A stretch of 64,000 nt of DNA from Alphaproteobacteria bacterium. GTDB taxonomy: Bacteria; Pseudomonadota; Alphaproteobacteria; Kiloniellales; DSM-21159. Shown piece after piece: positions 61,618-64,000 of this stretch. The stretch's first letter is position 1, and each line of letters opens with the position of its first letter. Location of the stretch: the NCBI GenBank assembly GCA_030433005.1, contig JAUILQ010000004.1:62001-126000 (forward strand). Direction: 5' to 3'. The notes below the pieces were generated by a model. That model made no database searches. It had not been told where the DNA came from and was given only the letters and a program-made list of their open reading frames with translations. The position numbers and the translations under genes were made by a program.

Positions 61618-62001
61618 TCAGGCGTCCTCGTCGTAGCCGCGGCTGCCGCTGTCGGAGGCGCGGTGGCGGTACTGCTGGGCGACGAAGTAGGCCTTGAGCG
61701 GCCGGATCGCGAGCAGCGTCGTGCCCAGCACCAGCGGCACCCAGATCGCCATGTGGACCCACTTGGAGGGCGACCAGACGGCGTCGACCCACAGCGCCAG
61801 CGGCACGAAGAGCGCTCCCAGGCCGAGGATCAGGAAGACCGCCGGCCCGTCGCCGCTGTCGGCCTGCCGGAGGTCGAGGCCGCAGTGCTCGCAGCGCTCG
61901 GCGACAGTCAGGTAGCCCTCGTAGAGCCGGCCCTCGCCGCAGCGGGGGCAGCGGCAGCGCAGCCCGGCCGAGACCGGCGAGACCGACCAGGAGCGGCTCA
62001 C
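61618..62001 (-). CDS. DUF983 zinc-ribbon membrane protein
   Basis: A 127-aa protein with CPRCGEGRLYEGYLTVAERCEHCG at the N-terminus (two CxxC-type pairs, zinc ribbon) followed by two membrane helices (VFLILGLGALFVPLALWV, WVPLVLGTTLLAIRPL). DUF983 genes are often found beside ctaE and surf1, as here. The role, possibly in oxidase assembly, is not proven. Confidence 0.9.
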   Translation of the reverse strand: MSRSWSVSPVSAGLRCRCPRCGEGRLYEGYLTVAERCEHCGLDLRQADSGDGPAVFLILGLGALFVPLALWVDAVWSPSKWVHMAIWVPLVLGTTLLAIRPLKAYFVAQQYRHRASDSGSRGYDEDA

Positions 62002-62089
62002 CCTGCCGGGTTCCCTGCCCCTGCGGGCCGGTCGCCCGCGCGTCCGTCGCCCCCGAGTCGGTCGCCCCCGCGTCGGTCGGCGGCTCCGG

Positions 62090-62923
62090 TCAATGGGCCG
62101 CGGGGGTACCGGCGCCCAGCCAGTAGACGCAGGTGAAGAGGAACAGCCAGACGACGTCGACGAAGTGCCAGTACCAGGCAGCGGCCTCGAAGCCGATGTG
62201 CTTCTGCGGCGTGAAGTCGCCGCGCACCGCGCGGAACCAGCAGACGATCAGGAACAGCGTGCCGACGATCACGTGGAAGCCGTGGAAGCCGGTCGCCATG
62301 AAGAAGGTCGAGGTATAGATGTTGTCGCGGAAGCCGAAGGCGGCGTGGCCGTACTCGTAGGCCTGGAAGGCGGTGAACATGACGCCGAGGGCGACGGTCA
62401 GGCCGAGGCCCTGGACCAGACCCTTGCGGTCGCCCTCGCGCAGCGCGTGGTGCGCCCAGGTCACCGTGCAGCCCGAGAGCAGCAGGATCAGGGTGTTGAG
62501 GAACGGCAGCGAGAAGGGGTCGAAGGTGCGGATCGATTCCGGCGGCCAGACGCCGCCGGTCGCGGCGACGCGCAGGAACTGCTTGGCCTCGTCCGGGAAG
62601 AGCGCGGCGTCGAAGTAGGCCCAGAAGAAGGCCGCGAAGAACATCACCTCCGAGGCGATGAACAGCAGCATGCCGTAGCGCAGGCCGATCTGGACGATCG
62701 GCGAGTGATGGCCGACCTTCGACTCGTTGATGACCTGCGCCCACCAGGCGTACATCGTGGTGATGACCATGGCGGCGCCGATCGGCAGCAGCACGAAGGT
62801 GATGTCGTGCATGAACAGCACCATGCCGGTCGCCAGCACGCCGCCCGAGATCGCGCCGATCAGCGGCCACACGCTGGGATCCACGAGGTGGTAGGGATGC
62901 TGCTGGCTGTGCGCCTCGCTCAT
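62090..62923 (-). CDS. ctaE: Cytochrome c oxidase subunit III
   Basis: A 277-aa inner-membrane subunit of the aa3-type oxidase with seven predicted helices. MSEAHSQQHPYHLVDPSVWPLIGAISG, EVMFFAAFFWAYFDAALF, GGVWPPESIRTFDPFSLPFLNTLILLLSGCTVTWAHHAL and FHGFHVIVGTLFL are typical. Subunits I and II are not in this window, but the ctaG and ctaB genes follow upstream. Confidence 0.96.
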   Translation of the reverse strand: MSEAHSQQHPYHLVDPSVWPLIGAISGGVLATGMVLFMHDITFVLLPIGAAMVITTMYAWWAQVINESKVGHHSPIVQIGLRYGMLLFIASEVMFFAAFFWAYFDAALFPDEAKQFLRVAATGGVWPPESIRTFDPFSLPFLNTLILLLSGCTVTWAHHALREGDRKGLVQGLGLTVALGVMFTAFQAYEYGHAAFGFRDNIYTSTFFMATGFHGFHVIVGTLFLIVCWFRAVRGDFTPQKHIGFEAAAWYWHFVDVVWLFLFTCVYWLGAGTPAAH

Positions 62924-62979
62924 GATTCTCTTTCCCCTTCGCGACTGCCCTGTCCGGGCAGGCTATAGCTCAATCCTGG

Positions 62980-63609
62980 TCACTTCGGAAGGGCGGCGGT
63001 CTGGCCTTCGCCGCCGCGCGCCTCGCCCTCATCCCCGGGTCCCGGCAGCGCGTCGGGGTCGGAGAAGAAGGTGTAGGACAGCGTGATGGTCCGCACCTCG
63101 GCGGCGTTGAGATCTTCGTCGATCGCCGGATCGACGAAGAAGGACACGCCCATGTCGACCGTCTCGCCGGGCTGCAGGGTCTGCTCGTTGAAGCAGAAGC
63201 ATTGCACCTTGTTGAAGTACTGGCCGATCTTCAGCGGCGTCACGTTGAAGGTGGCGACGCCCGCGGTCGGCCGGTCGGCCAGGTTCTCGGCCTTGAAGAA
63301 GACCAGGCCGGGCTCGCCGACCTTGAGGGTGACCTCGCGCTGCTCGGGCGCGAAGCGCCAGGGCAGCTTGCCGTTGACGAAGCCCTCGAAGCGCACGGTG
63401 ACCGTGCGATCGAGCACCCGGTCCGGCGCCGCCTCGGCGACCTGGGTGGTGCCGCCGTAGCCGGTGACCTGGCAGAACACGCGGTAGAGCGGCACCGCCG
63501 CGAACGACAGCCCGACCATGCCGCAGACCACGAGGCCGAGGGTCAGCGCCAGACGGCCGTTGCCGCGGGCCCTCCGCTCGTCGCCTTTCCGCTCGTCGCG
63601 TCGCGCCAT
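62980..63609 (-). CDS. ctaG: CtaG/Cox11, copper-delivery protein for cytochrome c oxidase
   Basis: A 209-aa protein with one N-terminal membrane helix and an immunoglobulin-like domain that inserts copper at CuB. It shows PLYRVFCQVTGYGGTTQ and the copper-binding CFCFNEQTLQPGE (CxC), and VDPAIDEDLNAAEVRTITLSYTFF. Preceded by the small coxF-like gene and followed by ctaE. Confidence 0.95.
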   Translation of the reverse strand: MARRDERKGDERRARGNGRLALTLGLVVCGMVGLSFAAVPLYRVFCQVTGYGGTTQVAEAAPDRVLDRTVTVRFEGFVNGKLPWRFAPEQREVTLKVGEPGLVFFKAENLADRPTAGVATFNVTPLKIGQYFNKVQCFCFNEQTLQPGETVDMGVSFFVDPAIDEDLNAAEVRTITLSYTFFSDPDALPGPGDEGEARGGEGQTAALPK

Positions 63610-63613
63610 CGCC

Positions 63614-63769
63614 TCAGCCGCCCATGCGCACGAGGGAGACGAGGTAGACCAGCACGATGAAGCCGACGAGCGCGGCCAGCAGCGCCAGGTTCTTGCCGCG
63701 CTTGGCGCGGTAGTAGGCCTTCAGCTCCTCCTCGGAGAGCGGCCGCTGCTGCCGGGGCTCCTGGGCCAT
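63614..63769 (-). CDS. CoxF-like small membrane protein of the cytochrome oxidase cluster
   Basis: Too short for the track. Reading the minus strand gives 51 residues, MAQEPRQQRPLSEEELKAYY and then a single transmembrane helix (LALLAALVGFIVLVYLVSL) ending VRMGG. The length, the position between ctaB and ctaG, and the charged N-terminus with one helix match the CoxF small proteins of alphaproteobacterial cta operons. Its start follows the ctaB stop by five bases, and it ends four bases before the ctaG start. Confidence 0.8.
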   Translation of the reverse strand: MAQEPRQQRPLSEEELKAYYRAKRGKNLALLAALVGFIVLVYLVSLVRMGG

Positions 63770-63774
63770 CGCGC

Positions 63775-64000
63775 TCACGCCGCCCAGCCGCCGAGCAGCG
63801 CCAGACCCGGCGCCAGCTCCGGCAGCAGGCCGGGGGCGCGGTCGACGATCAGCGCCGCGAACAGCAGGAAGAGGTAGAGGATCGAGAAGCCGAACATCCG
63901 CTTCGGCGCCTTCGGGTCGCGGTTGCGCAGCACGGCGAGCGCGCAGGCGACGAACAGCAGGCCGAGCAGCAGCGCGACGCCGGCGTAGACCGCCCCGGCG
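63775..64000 (-). CDS. ctaB: CtaB/CyoE, protoheme IX farnesyltransferase, C-terminal part (runs off right edge)
   Basis: The minus strand codes for 74 residues ending in GGWAA and a stop, with hydrophobic segments YAGVALLLGLLFVACALAVL and the FGFSILYLFLLFAALIVD stretch typical of the CtaB/CyoE/Cox10 C-terminus, after the RNRDPKAPKRMF loop. The enzyme makes heme O for the oxidase. The position before coxF and ctaG fits. Only the end of the gene is in the window. Confidence 0.82.
   Translation of the reverse strand, partial: AGAVYAGVALLLGLLFVACALAVLRNRDPKAPKRMFGFSILYLFLLFAALIVDRAPGLLPELAPGLALLGGWAA

Overview
This 64-kb window is a very GC-rich (about 70% by eye, not counted), densely coding chromosomal segment of an alphaproteobacterium. 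The best pointers are a DivL-type cell-cycle kinase with tyrosine in place of the phospho-acceptor histidine, the run ahcY-divL-tsaE-amgK-murU-addB-addA-trxA-folC-accD-trpA-trpB-trpF (a gene order familiar from Rhizobiales/Rhodospirillales relatives), the ispH-thrB-rnhA group, and a ctaB-coxF-ctaG-ctaE-DUF983-surf1 cluster. A Rhodospirillales-like host is my inference. I saw no rRNA, tRNA, CRISPR array, prophage, transposase or defence island, so this reads as a core-genome window rather than an accessory one.

Layout. 1-5025: end of ubiE, then ubiB, coaBC, dut, an Rrf2 regulator and a MoeB/ThiF-type E1-like enzyme. 5026-8820: ahcY behind a hairpin-rich leader and before a 14-bp perfect terminator hairpin, then divL. 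8864-19739: an opposing ferredoxin-NADP reductase, then the tsaE-amgK-murU-addB-addA-trxA run with several overlapping start/stop codons. 19740-28022: a palindromic intergenic repeat, then (minus strand) folC, accD, trpA, trpB, trpF, two paralogous unknown membrane proteins, and pyrF. 28127-32583: a DAO-type FAD oxidoreductase, a glycine-zipper protein, SCO and two divergent EamA transporters. 32585-36909: the ugpBAEC glycerol-3-phosphate ABC importer (minus). 37218-39605: an Ada-like regulator/methyltransferase lacking the usual N-terminal sensor, a DUF1062 protein, and a degenerate gap with a methyltransferase gene fragment and a second palindromic repeat. 39606-44520: gcvT-gcvH-gcvP under a tandem glycine riboswitch. 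44653-55189: recQ, a lipoprotein, ispH, thrB, rnhA, an envelope protein, a peroxiredoxin, a DsbD/ScsB-like reductase and YqgE. 55209-64000: thrC, an M16 peptidase and a GNAT enzyme as an overlapping set, an M32 carboxypeptidase, a small membrane protein, and the cytochrome c oxidase assembly cluster running off the right edge in ctaB.

Functional themes: ubiquinone and cytochrome oxidase assembly (ubiB, SCO, surf1, ctaG, ctaE, ctaB, coxF); one-carbon and sulfur metabolism (ahcY, gcvTHP, folC); tryptophan/threonine synthesis; cell-wall recycling (amgK, murU); DNA repair (addAB, recQ, Ada-like). No wholly new multi-gene system is evident. The points most worth following up are the tyrosine-bearing DivL, the sensor-less Ada-like protein with repeat elements before it and a nearby paralogous fragment, the G-quadruplex-prone repeat between two paralogous membrane genes, the low-complexity insertion in UbiB, and the structured ahcY leader. 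Most lines in the ORF track are high-GC antisense shadows and are omitted.
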